A DNA stretch of 64,000 nucleotides from Alterisphingorhabdus sp038748365 (GTDB lineage: Bacteria; Pseudomonadota; Alphaproteobacteria; Sphingomonadales; Sphingomonadaceae): assembly GCA_038748365.1 (NCBI GenBank), contig JBCDIZ010000005.1, forward strand, positions 62,001 through 126,000, written 5' to 3'. Of this stretch, positions 62,234-64,000 are shown in pieces. How positions within the stretch are numbered: position 1 is the first letter of the stretch; each line of letters opens with the position of its first letter. The position numbers and the translations under genes were made by a program. The notes beneath the pieces were generated by a model. The model ran no database searches, had not been told where the DNA came from, and was given only the letters and a program-made list of their open reading frames with translations.

Positions 62234-63250
62234 CTAAAATACTGCATGCTCGCCAAGCTCGTTTTTGGCGCTGCCTTCCACCAGTTTTGCATAGTGCTCA
62301 AACAGTGTCTCGCTGCCATATTCGGGTGTTGCATCGGCATCATATTCGCCCGTTTTCGGGTTCAGCACCAGCATAGATTCGGTCGCATAATAGCGGCCAA
62401 TGCGTGCCAGCTCGGCTTTGTCTTTCGCTGCGGGAATTACCCAGCCAATTGCCTGCAGTACCGCAATAATAGCACTCATCATGACGGGTGGTACGCGGCT
62501 ATATTTGGATTCCATGCCCAGCAGGGCGAACAGCTTTTCGCCCTGTTGCAATGGTGTGATTGCCGGGCCGGGTCCGCCTATCGGCAATATGCGATTGTGC
62601 AGCGCCGGATCATCGAGGCAATCGGCGAGATAGTTGCCGAGATCGTTGTCACTGATCGGTTTACAGGCGGTCAGTTCGCCATCACCGAACAACAGAAAGG
62701 ATTTACCCGCTTTCACCCGGTCAACCTGACCTGAAAGCGATTTGAAAAAGGCAGTGGGACGGACGATAGAGTAAGCCATGCCCGATTCCATTAACGCTTT
62801 TTCAAAAGCCAGCTTGGCGTTTTGAAAAGCCAGTAGCGGTTTTTGCACGCAGATTGCGGATAGCAGAACCATGTGCGGAACCCCAGCTTGCTGCGCTGCC
62901 TCTAGTGCATAGAGATGCGCCTGATGATCAATCGCCCAGGCATCTTTGGGTGCACCTGTACGAGAGGCAAGGCAGGAAATCAGCGCGTCAAAATGTTCGC
63001 CGCAAAAGCCGTCATTGCGCCAAGATTGTCGGTCGGTCAGATCACCATAGCGTAGCTGTGCGCCATCAAGCTCTTCGGGTATGGCCTTGGTATTTTTTTC
63101 ATGCTGCCGCCGTAGAAAACAGGTAACGTCATGTCCGCGCTGCATCAGCACCCGCACTGTGGCCCGCCCGATTGTACCCGTGCCGCCAAGGATCATAAGT
63201 TTTTTGCGCGCTATAGAAGGGGTTAAGGGGGCTTTGGTCATGATATCCAT
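62234..63250 (-). CDS. bciA: NADPH-dependent reductase, BciA-like (divinyl chlorophyllide 8-vinyl-reductase family)
   Basis: A 338-residue atypical SDR. LMILGGTGTIGRATVRVLMQ is the dinucleotide motif; CLASRTGAPKDAWAIDHQAH, VLLSAICVQKPLLAFQNAKL, YSIVRPTAFFKSLSGQVDRV and GDGELTACKPISDNDL closely follow the pattern I recall for BciA, which reduces the 8-vinyl group in (bacterio)chlorophyll synthesis. No other photosynthesis gene is in the window, so it may serve a phototrophic cluster elsewhere or be a retained or repurposed relative. Several starts are possible between 63241 and 63283. Confidence 0.72.
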   Translation of the reverse strand: MDIMTKAPLTPSIARKKLMILGGTGTIGRATVRVLMQRGHDVTCFLRRQHEKNTKAIPEELDGAQLRYGDLTDRQSWRNDGFCGEHFDALISCLASRTGAPKDAWAIDHQAHLYALEAAQQAGVPHMVLLSAICVQKPLLAFQNAKLAFEKALMESGMAYSIVRPTAFFKSLSGQVDRVKAGKSFLLFGDGELTACKPISDNDLGNYLADCLDDPALHNRILPIGGPGPAITPLQQGEKLFALLGMESKYSRVPPVMMSAIIAVLQAIGWVIPAAKDKAELARIGRYYATESMLVLNPKTGEYDADATPEYGSETLFEHYAKLVEGSAKNELGEHAVF

Positions 63251-63342
63251 TAGCTCTAGCAGATAAAAATTCAGGAGAGTCATTCAAAAATCCCGGTTTT
63301 TCTATATATCCGGTCGGGCGGAGAAAAAAATGGGGTGATCTA

Positions 63343-64000
63343 ATGAACGTTCCAGTTGTGCAATCGGTAACGCGAAATGACCATCCCTTACGGCAATGGG
63401 CCGTGGATGAGATGAACCTGCGGCGCTTTGCCCCGGTCTCCAATGATTGCCAGATTTATCAATATGTCCTGCTGATCGATCAGGAGCAGCGACACGCAGA
63501 AGACCAGCATTTAATCACCGATCGCCCGGACTTTGCCGACTGGCATCTCAGCGCTCGCAGCGCCGCTGCCAAAAACGATAATGGCCTGTATTTCCTATGG
63601 GAGCGCCATACTGAGGCGAGTACCATCACCCTGATCCTGCCGGCCAATATGCCGAGCAAACTTTCAGATCCCTATCTGCACTGGCTGGAAAAATGGCCGG
63701 GCGCAATTTTGCGGGCCACTCGGGTGCGGGTTGTGCCAGGTGAGAAAGAAGTTGCGACCAATCTGGAAGCCATGGGCATGGTCGATAGCGATATGGTCTG
63801 TTGTGATGTTAATGGCGCGCTGCGTATCTGGTCCGATTTTGGCATTCATAAAGATGGCTTTGGCCGCTTGCTCGTGCTGGCGGGCGATGTTTCCGATGTC
63901 GAGCGTGGTCGAATTGTGCAGCGGGTTCAGGAACTGGGCAATTATCGCAATATGGCGCTTATGGGCTTTCCGATGGTGCAGAAATATGGCCCTGATGTGG
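63343..64000 (+). CDS. DUF3422 family protein, 5' part (continues past window)
   Basis: The frame from the ATG at 63343 (GGGGTGA upstream) is open to the end of the window, 219 codons. The sequence MNVPVVQSVTRNDHPLRQWA, then DWHLSARSAAAKN and RLLVLAGDVSDVERGRIVQR, matches DUF3422. Members have C-terminal membrane helices (not yet reached here) and unknown function. It is divergent from the bciA-like gene. Confidence 0.85.
   Translation, partial: MNVPVVQSVTRNDHPLRQWAVDEMNLRRFAPVSNDCQIYQYVLLIDQEQRHAEDQHLITDRPDFADWHLSARSAAAKNDNGLYFLWERHTEASTITLILPANMPSKLSDPYLHWLEKWPGAILRATRVRVVPGEKEVATNLEAMGMVDSDMVCCDVNGALRIWSDFGIHKDGFGRLLVLAGDVSDVERGRIVQRVQELGNYRNMALMGFPMVQKYGPDV

Overview
The window looks like a chromosomal segment of an alphaproteobacterium of the order Sphingomonadales. 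The evidence is gene content and order (argS, SPOR protein, nagZ, scpA, scpB, tatABC; tamA-tamB; aroQ-accB-accC), the RcnB-like, DUF3667 and DUF3422 proteins, and moderately high GC broken by AT-rich patches. It is mostly housekeeping backbone with small acquired inserts. No integrase, intact insertion sequence, phage module or CRISPR array was seen.

Layout. 1-5890: the 3' end of argS, a SPOR cell-division protein, nagZ, the condensin partners scpA and scpB, and the Tat export genes. 5900-7500: small-gene zone with an entericidin-like lipoprotein, a possible small RNA with C-rich loops, and two paralogous exported mini-proteins with acidic tails and strong terminators. 7505-19280: amidohydrolase and dehydrogenase pair, threonine ammonia-lyase, a lone P-loop NTPase that looks acquired, a seven-repeat FG-GAP protein, a divergent SDR/MarR pair, an FAD oxidoreductase coupled to an ACR3/BASS-type transporter, and a methyltransferase. 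19450-38420: bpt, tamA-tamB, thioesterase, GST, DUF3667 protein, a flavin-reductase/crotonase fusion, a GGDEF-EAL protein, a SleB-type hydrolase, a MATE pump and three secreted unknowns.

38615-45354 is the most irregular part. uvrA carries an in-frame palindromic-pair (REPIN-like) insertion. Directly behind it is a two-gene nucleotidyltransferase module, followed by a second, diverged copy of the last ~255 bp of uvrA. Then come REP elements, an AT-rich DUF4062-like gene and a 1.2 kb gene-free tract of REP, direct-repeat and foldback DNA. 45355-64000: PilZ protein, a frameshifted membrane-protein gene, aroQ, accB-accC, an AT-rich winged-helix gene, a YiiM-like MOSC protein, an Arg-rich RcnB-like protein, glpX, an RHH/ParE toxin-antitoxin pair with palindromic operators, a MITE-like element, a DUF900 lipoprotein hydrolase, a uracil-DNA glycosylase whose C-terminus and stop lie in a REPIN, recJ, tRNA-Glu, a tandem AAA ATPase, a YbaN protein, a BciA-like reductase and the start of a DUF3422 gene.

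The best candidates for something undescribed are the nucleotidyltransferase module bracketed by uvrA 3' ends (41596-42576), the stand-alone DUF4062 and P-loop NTPase genes, and the REPIN-like family that enters coding sequence in two places. All functional assignments rest on motif reading by eye.
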